This document shows, piece by piece, positions 1-11,854 of a stretch of DNA of 64,000 nt. A program made the position numbers and the translations under genes. The stretch spans positions 12,632,044 to 12,696,043 of the forward strand of contig NC_037267.1 in assembly GCF_000002425.4 (NCBI RefSeq). The letters are read 5' to 3'. The DNA is from Physcomitrium patens (lineage: Eukaryota; Streptophyta; Bryopsida; Funariales; Funariaceae). Every line of letters begins with the position of its first letter. Position 1 is the first letter of the stretch. The notes below the pieces were generated by a model. It made no database searches, was not told the origin of the DNA, and saw only the letters and a program-made list of their open reading frames with translations.

Positions 1-3000
1 ATCTCATGTGTTTTCAATGTGAATCATGGAGGTATTATTCTTATGACTATAAAAGAAGTTTAGAGTCTATGTCAAAAAATTATACAGTTAAATGAAGTAA
101 GTAGATTAACCTTACAATCAAATCCAAGAAGTTTTGTTTTTATAAGTACAATAGAGATAAGGATTAGTATGCCCAAGAAGTTTGAGGGAACAAGATCAAA
201 ATTTTAAAGATTTTTGCAATAAATTAAGTTCTATGTAAGGTTGCACTATTTCAAATATCCTAATGGATTTACTCAAGTTGAGTTCATATGTGCATTTCTA
301 TCTAAGATTAATCTTTCTTGGTTTGCACCTTTGATGGAAAAAAATTTACCACTATTATATAATTTGAATTCATTGTAGAAGTGTTTAGGGCCACATTCAA
401 AGAAAGTAATTGAAAATGAGTAGAATAAATTAAGCTCTTATTTTTATAACAAGATTTATAATTAGCTACTATATATATTATTGAATTCCAAAACTTTGCT
501 TGCCACATAGATTGGAATGACAAAGCCCTTATTAATCATTTTTTTTATAAATTAAAAGATAATGCCAAATATTTATTATTGATAATATCAAAAGTAGAAT
601 CTTTGAAAAAAATATTGCTCAAGCTATTACATGTAAAAATCAAGTATTTAAAAAGTATCAAGAATAAAGACTTAATTGGAGAGAACAAATCAAGTGATGG
701 TATCTCTTAAGTTTTTTGAAACTTATTTATTAAGGCTAAAACCAATGCAAATTGATACAATGTATATTATCTATGAGACTATTTCTTTATATGTAGTAAT
801 ACTAATATTTAAAGATCATAATAACATAATAATATTTAATATAATAAGATCTCCCTTCAATCTAATTATTTTAGGATTATTATAATTAAAAAAATATAAC
901 CTTCAAATAGATTAGATTTTTTATAATCTTAATTTTTTTTGTAGTTTAATCCAAAATCTTATTAAATAAGTAGAAATACACAAGTTTACTATATCCATAT
1001 TTTTATTGGTAGAAGCAAGAGCTTTTATGCATGTTGCAAAAGAAGAACCATTGAATAGAACTAGATTATGTCTAAGAACTAAGATCCTTCTAATTTGTAG
1101 CCATATAAATCCTGTTACAATATAAGACAATGTAGACTAGAATAAAATTGACGAGATCTAAACAAAATAGAACATAGAGGGTAAAATAGACTAAAAAAGA
1201 ATAAAATAGAATAAAATAATAAAAATACAAAATCAAACTTTATTAAGAGAGAAGAAACAAAGCTATACCTAAATGAATATCTAAATGGTCCTAGGCAATC
1301 CTATTTATACTTTATCTAACAATCTTAGAATTTTTTAGAACATTTTTAATAATAAGCTCTACTTAAATAACCACCTTGAGTCTTTTTTAGAATGTTTTAT
1401 GGTAGATCTTACATAGACTACTAATTTAGCCCTAATTCTAGAATTTTTAAGAGGAACTCCTATCTTATTTGTAAAGAAAAAATATGGATCTTTATAGATG
1501 TATATAGACTATCGAAGACTTAACAAGATCACTATCAAAAATAGATATCTTCTATCTTTGATTTTAGGACTTTTTAATCAACTAAATCAAACAAAGATCT
1601 ATATAAAAATAAATCTATGATGAACTTATAATCTAATGTGCATTAAAAAATTTATAAATAAAAAATTACATTTTAAACTAAATATGGGTATTTTGAATAT
1701 AATGTCATACCTTTTGGATTCACAAATATATCAATTATTTTTTAACATCTAATAAATAATGTCTTTCATGAGTTTCTTGATAATTTTGTCATCTATTATT
1801 TGGATAATATTTTAATCTACTTTAAGAACATAGAAGAGTAAGAAGTTCATGTTTGTTATGTGTTATAAAAACTTAGAGATGTAAGATTATATTCTAAGTT
1901 AGAAAAGTATATATTCCATATTCTTCAAGTTAACTTCTTAGGATACATCATTTCTAATGAAGGACCAATGATAGATCCAAAAAAAGTTTAGACTATCATA
2001 GATTGGAAAATTCTAAGAATATTAAGAGATGTGCAATGCTTTTTGAGCTTTACTAATTATTACCAAATCTTCATCAAGAATTTTTCTCAAGTTTCAGTTC
2101 TACTTATATGTTTGATTTGTTAAGACAAATTTAAGTAGAATAAAGAAATCATAGCATTATTTGATGCTTTAAAGAAAGAATTAACTTCTGTACTAGTCTT
2201 ATATTGTATTGAATTCTCTAAGATATTTTATATGGAAAAAAATGTATTAGACTTTACTTTTAATGTAATATTATCACAAATGGGAGCAGATGATAAATCA
2301 TATCTAATATTTTTTTATTCCAAGAAATTTTCAAGAACTAAGATTAATTATGAGATTCACAATAAAGAATTCTTTGCAATCATAGATTTATTTCAAGAAT
2401 AGCATTATTATTTAGAAAGTGCTTTGAGTCCAATCATTGTATATATAGATCTCAAGAACCTTAAGTACTTCATGCCGGCACATATTTTGAATCATCACCA
2501 AGCTTGTTGGAGTATGTCTTTATGAAGATTTGATTTCAAAATTACTTATTGACTTAGAAAACAACAAGGTTTGTTGAAGGCTCTTTTTAGATATTTTTAT
2601 CTTCTACCAAAAGAAAGAAATCCATCTTTTGATCAAAAAAGAATATTTTTCTTAAAGTTGGAGCATTTTTACCTCAAACAATTAAATCAACATTAATTAT
2701 TGATTCAATTTTTATCAAGTAAATTAAATCAAGTATGTCCTCTAATCTTCTTATTCATGATATCAAAAATACTTCCTCTAAGTATCATGATACTTCCAAA
2801 TTCAAGTTCAAAAATAACTTATTCTATTATGAGGGACGATTATACATTCTAGAAGGTAAGGTACAATTATATATCCTTCAAGTTTGTCATAATTTTCTAA
2901 TAGATGGACATTTTGGATACAACAAGACTTTGGAGCTAATATCAAGAGATTTTTGATGGCCTCAAATATAGAAGACAGTTAAAGACTTTGTACAATCATG

Positions 3001-4250
3001 TGATATTTGTTCAAGATCCAAAATTCCTTGCTATCAATCTTATGAACTTCTTCAACCATTACCTATTTCAAAACAACTATGGTCTTGTGTTTCTATAGAT
3101 TTTATCATGAATCTTTCAATCTTAGATTTAATTGATTCTATATTTGTGATAATAGATTATTTTTATGAAGATGGCATATTTTATAGAATGTATAAAATCT
3201 ATCACAAGTAAAGAAACATATGAGTTTTTTCTTGACAAAATCTATTGCTATTATGGATTGCCCAAAGATATTATATCAAATGCAAAAATTCAATTTGTAT
3301 TAAGATTTCAAAGAATATTTTTTAAAATTTTAAAGATAGATATAAAGCTCTTTTTGACTTTCTATCTTCAAACTAATGGACAAAAAAAATAGTCAAATGA
3401 AGTTCTTAAGCAATATTTAAGATATACCATCAATTATAATTAAGATGATTGAACAACTCTTTTGCTATTGGTAGATTTTGCAAATAATAATTTGATACAT
3501 TTTTCTACTCAACAAATATCTTTTTTTATTAATTATAGTTATCATCCATAATTTGATACTTTTGACATTTCAAAAGTTCATAATCTTGCAAAATAAATTT
3601 TAAAAAATTATTTGTCATAGCTACATACAAAAATGAAGGTGTAGTTAAAGGAAGCTCAAGAATGACAAAAAATCAATGCACATGCCTATCTCAAGTTACA
3701 ACCACAATTCAATGTGAGTGACAATGTATGACTACTTTGTTGCAATATCAAGACTACTCGTCCTTGTGACAAGTTGGACTATTGTAGGTTTGGACTTTTT
3801 TTTTATTTGTGAACAAATCAATCATATTTTTTTATCAATTTCATCTATAGAAGTCTATGAAGATCTATCTCATATTCTATATGTCTCTTCTTGAGCCATA
3901 TAAGACAATGAATAACTTAGGAAGAAGTCAAATGCCACCTCTTCTTATAAAAATAGATAATAATCAAGAATTTGAGATAAAGAAGTCTTAGATTGAAGGC
4001 AATACCAAAATAGGTTAGAATATCTTATTTTTTGTCGTAGATATGATATTATTGAATGCACATAGAAGCTAGTAAAGAATCCTACAAATATAGGAAAGAA
4101 GATTGAGGTATTTTATCAAAAATATCCATGAAAAATAAGATGAAGAATTCTAAGATCCATGAAAGATAATGACTGCTCCTTATAGAATTCATTCCTAGAA
4201 GGGCAAATAATATCATAGATATATATAATTATTATAATATTTACCTATAT
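1..4250 (+). mobile_element. Ty3/gypsy LTR retrotransposon fossil (gag-pol debris)
   Basis: Strongly decayed LTR retroelement, plus strand, running in from the left edge. Recognisable parts in order are gag-like and protease-region debris (about 1-1,150), reverse transcriptase (about 1,440-2,150), RNase H (about 2,160-2,500), then integrase with its zinc-binding N-terminal part and core (about 2,735-3,400) and a weak integrase C-terminal region to about 4,000. The RT-RNaseH-integrase order is that of Ty3/gypsy elements. The copy is broken many times over and looks old. It is extremely AT-rich and poor in CG dinucleotides, as expected after long methylation and deamination in silent chromatin. 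Confidence 0.85.
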
Positions 4251-5000
4251 GTTTAAGTAGAAATAAATAAAAGTATATTTATTTCATAATATTTTTTAGA
4301 CAAGCTTCTTAGAAGCTTCATAGACTTTGATTTGACTTTACATGTATTTATAATTGATTAGTAGGTTAAAAACCTCATCAACAAGTTAATTACATGTTGG
4401 TAGCTTGCAAAGCAAGTTAATTATGTGGCATACATATAGAAAAATTGCCTTACAAGTTAAGATACATGTCTTGCAAAGTCAACACGTTTTAGAGATCTAA
4501 TAAGACATTGCTACATAGCTCCTACTTAAGAGTATATATGGAGGCAAGAATAAAGCCTTTTTTATTCTTATCAATATCTTTCTGGTCTTTATTCTTATTT
4601 CAAGACTTTCTAATCTTCTTGCCTTAGGCAATAGCTATTTTAGTTTAATATTATATCATCTTCAAGTGATTTTTTAGTCTTTTTGAGTGACACAAGAGTG
4701 TATTGAGATTTTCTTTCTTTGAGATTCATGTCTTTCATACAAAATACATAGTGTAGCCTTTAAATTAACCATAGTTTGGTTTATTGCCCTAATTATAGTC
4801 ATATACTATCTTTTTTAAAACTTAAAATAGCTCAAGAAATATGATAGATATACACAAGAAAGGTAGCAGTAGTAGTCGTGTTGAAGGCAAAGCCTCCTCA
4901 AGTTGTTTAGATATCCATACCATTTCACAAAATCAATAAATATTCAACTTAATTGTCCATAGTAGTAGAATTATATATATATATCCTTAATTCAAGTTGA
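4250..5000 (+). repeat. Probable LTR of the gypsy fossil
   Basis: This segment lies between the pol debris on its left and a second gag-like stretch on its right. It has LTR-like features: a TATA-like stretch near 4,530 followed by AATAAA-like signals, and no coding similarity. The exact ends are not resolved because no second intact LTR is available in the window for alignment. Confidence 0.45.
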
Positions 5001-5039
5001 TTTGAAGGTGTCAAGAACTATAGAGTCTAGTCCCTTCAC

Positions 5040-5900
5040 ATGAAGCATATAATGGAGCATCACTAGTTTTAGTTCTATTGAAATACTTTGGTCACTAAAA
5101 TGGACAATATAGATGTTGAAATAGATGGTAGCAAAATAATATTAACAAAAATAGAAAAAATCCTAAAATATATATTCATTACCATTGTAGCTAGATTCTA
5201 TGATTTATATGAATATTGAAAATATCTATAAGATCATTATAAACCATAATTGTTAAACAAAAGGATCCTACTTCTTAAGAAGTTGGTTCATTCAAAACTT
5301 GAGGACAAAGGTATCATAGAGTAGTAACTCATAGAAGTCAATGACATAATCAATCAACTAACAAAGATAAAAATTATTAACTCAAAAGATTATGTCATTC
5401 TTATGCTTTTATAGTCACTCTCTTGAGAATATCAATATTTCATTCATGCTATGCAAAACAAAGATTTTCTTCTTATGTTTGTTAAATTAGAATTTAGATT
5501 ATTTAATAAAAAAAAAATGCAATTTAAGCTAGAAGCTGAAAATGATGCAACAAGTAAAGCATTATACCTGAAGAAGTCAAATAAATAACGTCTAGTCTCA
5601 AGCTCAACAACTCAATGATATCCACCAAAAGTTGAATACCTAGAACATTTATTTGATTGCACAACTACAAGTTGAGATAGTTTTAGAAGGTGCAAATATC
5701 AAGTCCCAACCTCAGAACAAGACAAATAATCAAAACAACCTCATTAGAACAATATTTGTGGATATTGCAAAGAACATGGTTGTAAGTCATCAAATTGATT
5801 CAGTGGTAGTTTTTGAACAAAAATTGCACTTGTAGTAACCAAATTACTAATCTTAGATGAATATTATTTTAGGAAAGTCTAATTAAAAGAAAAATAGTAT
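5040..5900 (+). mobile_element. Gag-region fossil of a second gypsy copy
   Basis: Decayed gag-like coding debris follows the LTR-like segment. Its 3' part (about 5,650-5,835) resembles a Gln/Asn-rich linker leading into a degraded zinc-knuckle region. The order pol, LTR, gag on one strand suggests two copies sharing an LTR, or a rearranged copy. It is broken, old and of the same AT-rich composition as the element to its left. Confidence 0.5.
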
Positions 5901-5970
5901 TAATAGAAGAAATACAATTTGTGTAGATATTCTAATATAAAATTCCAACTTTAGATGGCATCTTATTTGG

Positions 5971-6016
5971 CATCCTTGGAAGCATCATTTTAACATCCTT
6001 GGAAGCATCATTTTAG
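5971..6016 (+). repeat. Two tandem 23-bp repeats
   Basis: The 23-bp unit beginning CATCCTTGGAAGCATC occurs twice back to back, and its first bases recur again just downstream. It sits at the boundary between the AT-rich retroelement debris and the GC-rich island. Confidence 0.8.
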
Positions 6017-6059
6017 CATCCACTTGGTATCTATTGAGCATCCAAAGAGAATCTAGAAT

Positions 6060-7330
6060 GTTCGAATTTTAAGTACTATATGGTTTCGAATATCGTATAG
6101 GAAACCATATTGTATATTGTATAGTGTGTTCTGGATACCATACGGATCCAAATACCATATCGGGCTGCCGGATATTGGACTGCCCGTGTATCGAAGTGCT
6201 CCGTCTTCCAGGGACAGCCGCTGTCGACAAGGGTCCCTGGCTTGACGTAATTCTTCCTTGTTTTTTTTTTTTTGGTTTTTGAGCTCCGGAAGTTCCGTGT
6301 TGTAGGGTGCTGCGGCTGAATCCGCAGAGGTAGTGTGTACTCTCTCGCATTGAGAGAGTCGGGATTTGTTTCCTTCCGTTGTTTTGTTGGAATGCGTTGC
6401 AGAGGGCGCGACTGTTTTCTTTTAGATCTCTTTTCTGTTTTTGTTCCGTTGACGGCTCGGTTAGTCGAGGCGAAGTTGCTGGAGTCATCCTGTGTTCTGT
6501 TCCGACAGTGTGGCGGAGGTGTGGCGGAGTCCAGAGCTCCGGCGACTGTGACAGTGGGATTCATGTGTGTTGGAGTTGTTCTCGTTGCAATGTGACAGCA
6601 GCGGCGACCACTCTTTCCTTTTGTCGGTGTTCCTCGAAGTGCGGATCTCGCGGTAGAAGGAACTAGTCGGCGCGGTTCCGGTAGTCTCTAGGCTCAGTGG
6701 AGTTGGGGTGCGGTGCGGCGTCACTTGACGTCAGCGGTTGAACACCATCTAGCTTGCAATGTGAGGTTCGGTGCACCTTGTCATCGCGTGGACTGCTGTC
6801 AGCTCGCAACGTGGAGACTGTGGCATTGTAGAGTGGCGGTTCAAGGGAGCAAGGGCAAGCTGTAATTTCTTGCAACTGTGTCGTCAATCGCCTGTGTGGC
6901 AGTGTATTGCTGTGCAGATTTAATACTTCCTTAGTGCTGCGGCGGAGAAGCGTTGTGCGGCATTTTTACTGGGTGTTGAGCAAGGTGGCGGTGTTTCCTC
7001 CCCATTATTCTTGGTCCAGGCACTTGTTGTGCTGTTGCTGATTTCCCTCCTCACTTTGTGGAAGCGTTTGGAGGAATTCTTATCAACCACGTCTGGTCTT
7101 GCTGTAGCCTAGTAGGAGTTTAGTGGTGGTTGCAAGCTTGTTCGTGCCATCGAGGTAGTGTAGTTTCGATTGCGAATAGGAAGAGCGCTCTGAGTTAAGA
7201 GAACGTCGAAGAGAAGAGGTGCCTGGCAATTGAAATCTCCATCAGTTGTTCGGTGTTCCCGTGCATGAAAGGATCCACATCGATGCTATTCAGAACTAAG
7301 AACCTGTGAATTCTTTTGCTGTACCATGAT
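6060..7330. other. GC-rich island, no assignable gene
   Basis: The base composition shifts sharply to GC-rich between two AT-rich blocks. Overlapping open frames of 70-160 codons exist on both strands (for example 6,069-6,564 minus and 6,335-6,666 plus). None shows a recognisable domain, and their overlap in several frames points to low stop density in GC-rich DNA. The segment contains a perfect 10-bp inverted repeat (6,078-6,087 with 6,101-6,110), an 8-bp hairpin (6,339-6,346 with 6,352-6,359) and a T-tract near 6,260. It could be a promoter or 5' UTR, or the LTR of a younger element. Confidence 0.5.
6078..6110. repeat. Perfect 10-bp inverted repeat
   Basis: ATATGGTTTC at 6,078-6,087 is repeated as its reverse complement at 6,101-6,110 with a 13-bp spacer. 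It could form a hairpin or be a palindromic binding site. No function is known. Confidence 0.7.
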
Positions 7331-8336
7331 ATTTCTAGGCCCTAGACCTTCAAGTTTTGTTGTAGGAAATAGAAACAAATCAATAAATAATTAGACACAA
7401 TTAAATATTATTAAGGGTTGACTTGAATGTGGTTAACAAATTAGGTTAAAGTTGGATGAATTAGATTAGGATTAGATGACGTTTTGAATTGGATGAACTC
7501 AAATTGTAGGTAAATTTTTGTTCATAAATGAAATTTTATTAGTGGATGAAAACTCATTTGCAGATGATAAATTGTATGGATGAAGAATATTTTAAAAATA
7601 TATAAAAAATTGTTGAAGACTTGAGAACTTGAGATTCATTTACATGCATGATTGTTTGTGAGTTATTTTTAGTGATCTTAAGGGTAGTTTAAAGTATTTA
7701 AAGGAGTCTTTTAGTAAAAACTTAGAATAATATTTTTATATTACTTAATTATAAGATAAGAATTTGAGGTGGCTTAGAGTAGACTTCCAATTAGTGGGGA
7801 TTTATTTTCATTCACAATGACCATGATGAAAAATATTGTGAACTTAACATAATAGTTGAGCAAAAGAAGAACCTTGACAGCAAACTAAAACAACTTAACA
7901 AATGAGGAGAAAGCAAAACACAAGCAAATCTTGTGGACATGAAGAGTCTAAATGCAATGCCCCTTTTTGAGCAATTTGGAGACCAATACAGAGGACATTG
8001 TTGAGAGATACTTCATTGAGTCCATTCAAGCAAACTCAAAGAATAAAATAAACCAGCTCTAAAATTAAGTGTCCTTGAGCAAAAATTAAGTCTCCTTGAG
8101 TTTGTATCTTTGATGGACATCTTATTATTTTACTTCTAAAAAGAAATGAATCCATTTACTTTTTTGTATTTTAGATTTTATTTTTTACAAAAAGAATCAT
8201 GACCAACTTGCTACATTTTTTTAAGAGAGTTTATTCTTTTAAAAATAAATTTCATGTTTTTAGGAAATTCAAAACATGAAAAAAACTGCACATCTGATCA
8301 ATTTTTGGAATTTCTTTTTAAAACAAAATTGACTAA

Positions 8337-8379
<43 letters not shown>

Positions 8380-8700
8380 GGATTGTTTGCATATATGTAG
8401 ATATTTCCTTAAGTTTCAAATTATGGAGCATTTAATCAAACAAATTTTCAATTTTTTCAAAAAAAATTCTTCATGAACTATAATTAGTATTGCAGTCATA
8501 TCATTAATTCAAATTAGTAGTTCTGAAAGTAAAAAAATAACAGGTCCTCATCTCAGCATCTCCCAACTATATTCAATCCTCCAAATCCTCACCTCTTCAT
8601 TCAAAACTCAGAAAACATGCAAGAAACTTTCACCAGCATATAACAGACTACTGCAATTTCTACTTTCTAACTTTTTTACATTACATCTGCTTCTAGGTGA
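7331..8700. other. AT-rich intergenic DNA
   Basis: No gene is recognised. It contains a composite (AT)n(AC)n microsatellite at about 8,343-8,379 and otherwise irregular AT-rich sequence without usable open frames. Confidence 0.6.
8343..8379. repeat. (AT)n(AC)n microsatellite
   Basis: About thirteen AT dinucleotides run directly into about five AC dinucleotides. Confidence 0.95.
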
Positions 8701-11700
8701 TGTTTCATTGTAGCAAACTATGAAACACCTGCAACGTCTGAAATTCTTCAAAGTCATTCTGAATCACACGTCATGTAAGCCAATCTCCAGCATTCCAATC
8801 CTGACGAAATGTCTCCAAAATCTTGCATTCAGTGCACTTGCATTGGTCTCTGGAATCCCAGTTCTGGTCTTTTTTGAGTTCAGTCTCTGGTCTCGCTGTT
8901 CGTGTGAGCTCTCATGTCTACATTTCCTACGATTGAGTCTTATTGCTCAAGAGTTCGATGATTAGACGATCAACAGCAAGATCCATGTCCATTGTGCACC
9001 GTTCAATACTCTTGTGCTAGAATCCAGCACTAGCATTGCTCATTGCACTGAGATTGCAGATGTTTGTCAATCTGTTGAGCAGTTGTAGACGTGGTTCTTC
9101 ATCAAGCTCATGATACCCACTAGATCCAAGCCTTGCCTCTTATGCCGCAGGCTTGAACTTGCTCTGTACTCTGGTCTTCTCTCGAAGTGCCTGATCCAGC
9201 CCTTGATCGAAATTTGAAGAAACTTTTCTGAGTTTGTAACTGGTTATGCAGCAGTAGAGGTCGACCTATCCGACTTAATCCAAATTCATATACTGGAAAA
9301 CTTCCCCAAGGGGCTGCTGAATGCTGACGGGATTGAATCTAATCACAATCACCACTACAGCAACCTCACATGCGAATACTTGGAAAGCGTGTTTGCTGAT
9401 CTGACATAAACACCCACACCGGAAGTAGACATCAGTCGATCACATCTTGCTGCTCTGCTCCGAGTCCCAACCTGACTCCGGCCCCTCTTGAACAACTCAG
9501 TTGCGATTCACTTATTTGGGTCATTCTCAACAATGGCTACTTCCTTTCTCAGCTGAGGTCATACTAGAAAAGTGATGACAAGGATACTTAATCTCATTGA
9601 ACACACATCAGAGAAACCATGCCTTCGTTAGAAATTGCTACAGGTTGCAAAAGCCAACAGCCCAACGTTAGAGGCACAAACGGACATGCTGATGAGGACC
9701 GATATTGAAATCAGGCTGCCACTGCCTACTAAACTATAGAAGACTTCTGCTCCCAGCACGAACTTGGGCATGCGCTCGACTGCAGCTGCTTGTGTAAATT
9801 TTCGTGATTGTACTCGCTGAACTCTGACGTATATTTCACCGTGTCATCTTTAACTACCGTTTCGTGCTTCGGGCAGTGCTGGAATCCGATTCCTCGTTTC
9901 CTGTTTTGGAATCAGATTCACCCACATGTTCCATGAGTTTTAAATTGCTTTTGCCACCCTAGGTTTTGTCCGCCTGGCTCTCATTGTAGGAATCATCTCT
10001 GCAACTCTCGAAACTAGGCCCTTCGGTGATACAAAGCATGCCGTTGACCTCAGCCCTACTAGAAAAAACATATTCTCTGGATTCAGATCAGGACCATTTT
10101 TATGCATCCAAGATGTCAACGAGAAGTTTCTTTGTGTTGATTGAGCCTCGAAAGGTCTCTTGAATGCACTGAGGGGTTTAATATTTTGTTCTTTTCCATT
10201 AAATACAGAGTGTGGTCTCATCAAGAAACATGTGATGTGTACTGGCATTGAAAAATTCATATATTATATAATATAAAGTAATAAAATTTATTTTCCAGTA
10301 TTTAACCGAGATTCAAGAGAACGGGCATAAATTAATATATTTATAAAAACCAACCCCCTGAATAGTATTGAGGGACCCTGGTATATTTATTTTGTGTTTC
10401 ATCATATGTTTCATGATGTGTCGTATGCAACTGTCTGTACCAAACTTATAATCTACAGATAGGTATTTTCAATTAAACATTTATTTGCACTGAGTTTATT
10501 TTAAGTTGTAATTACTGTATGACTGCACATGTTCACATGCACCGAATAAAGACATGATTGCAACGTGAACACTGACCACCTTACTGGAGTTGAGGTGGAA
10601 AAGATGCCGTCGTTACCTAAAACCGAATTATGTCGATGCTGCTAGGCTTTTATAAATTGTCACAATTGTTCACGATTTTCAGGCATTTCCACAAGAACCG
10701 TGAGGCAAGCTGTAGGTGAAATGGAACATTCCGATGTCCTGAAATGTGAGGTCTGCCGATTCATTGAATGGTGGCACAGAGCTCCAGAGTCCCTTACGTG
10801 TAGCTTCAGGCACGTTCTCCGGAAGTATTGGCGGAGGTTCTCTTGCTGACAAACTTGGTCGGTGGAGAATTTGTCAAGGGGATGTATATCCTCATATGAT
10901 CAGATCTAGTGTTCGCACTTTAGTTTACATGGTAAACCATCTCAGGAAGTCAGGCTTGCAGTAATATTGGCTAGCACGAGTCCAAGACGATTGAGGAAAG
11001 TGCAACCAGACCCTGAATCTTTTTGTTGAATCCATCAATTGCTGACTGGAAGATTCTCTCGTGCTCTGCTCATTAATGATATATCTTGACCCCACATGGG
11101 GAAGATTTGTCGAGCCATCTAGGGGGAAAGAGTCAAATAACGAGGTGGCACTGAAGCTTATGTACACAGCCGAAGACCTAAAAAGCTTGTTTGACGAAAA
11201 GTTCAGCCTAAGCGCTAGTGTTACAAGTTGAATCATTGGCCTGCAGTCTAAACGGCCCCTTGGGAAGATCACCCAGAAGTAAAAACGTGTAACACATGGG
11301 ATAGTTGGCAAGTTTGGTGGACGATAACCCTCAGTACTTGCCAATACTGAAGATTCACTCTCAATACCTTTAGACTAGCTCGAGTGTTTCAAGCGAAACG
11401 CTACGCATCAAAACAACCAGAGACAAATCGACCTGAGCAGAAGTAACGAAGTCAATGATTAGGCAGATTCTATAGAAACTGAACCGTATAGACTACAATT
11501 GATCAGCTAGAATTGAAGTGCAACTAAATCCTGGTTTGAACTGTGTCAAGAGAAGGACTGATCATCTGCCCATAACCAGGTTGAAAGAAGTGCGTGACGT
11601 AGTCAATGCGGCGGGAATATTCTGAACCAACCCGCATCTGGCTGCATCTGGCTGCATCTGAAGCGGAGAAAATCACCCACTACTTTTGAAAGTTTGTGCG

Positions 11701-11854
11701 CACGTGCACAGCAGCAGGCTGCCAGCAGGTCATTCGATACTCCCAAATTGCAACGTTCCAGAATTAGTGTAAGGCTTTGGCGATTGTGTCACTGGGCCAA
11801 AGTTGCTAAGGCCTTGATGTTGATCGAGACGTGCCATGATTCTGCTGAAGTGTC
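8701..11854. other. Unassigned DNA downstream of the receptor kinase
   Basis: Composition is moderate and genic-like, but no recognisable domain is found. Open frames without family resemblance lie at 8,720-8,965 (plus), 9,940-10,260 (minus, 106 codons), 10,746-10,964 (plus) and 10,925-11,344 (minus, 139 codons). They overlap or lack splice-linked partners. A tandem duplication of the decamer CTGCATCTGG lies near 11,637-11,660. The right end probably includes the 3' UTR of the minus-strand receptor kinase. Confidence 0.4.

Noticed and set aside
6069-6724. Several overlapping 80-160-codon frames on both strands in the GC-rich island
   Set aside because: They overlap in multiple frames, have no domain likeness, and arise where stop codons are rare because of composition.
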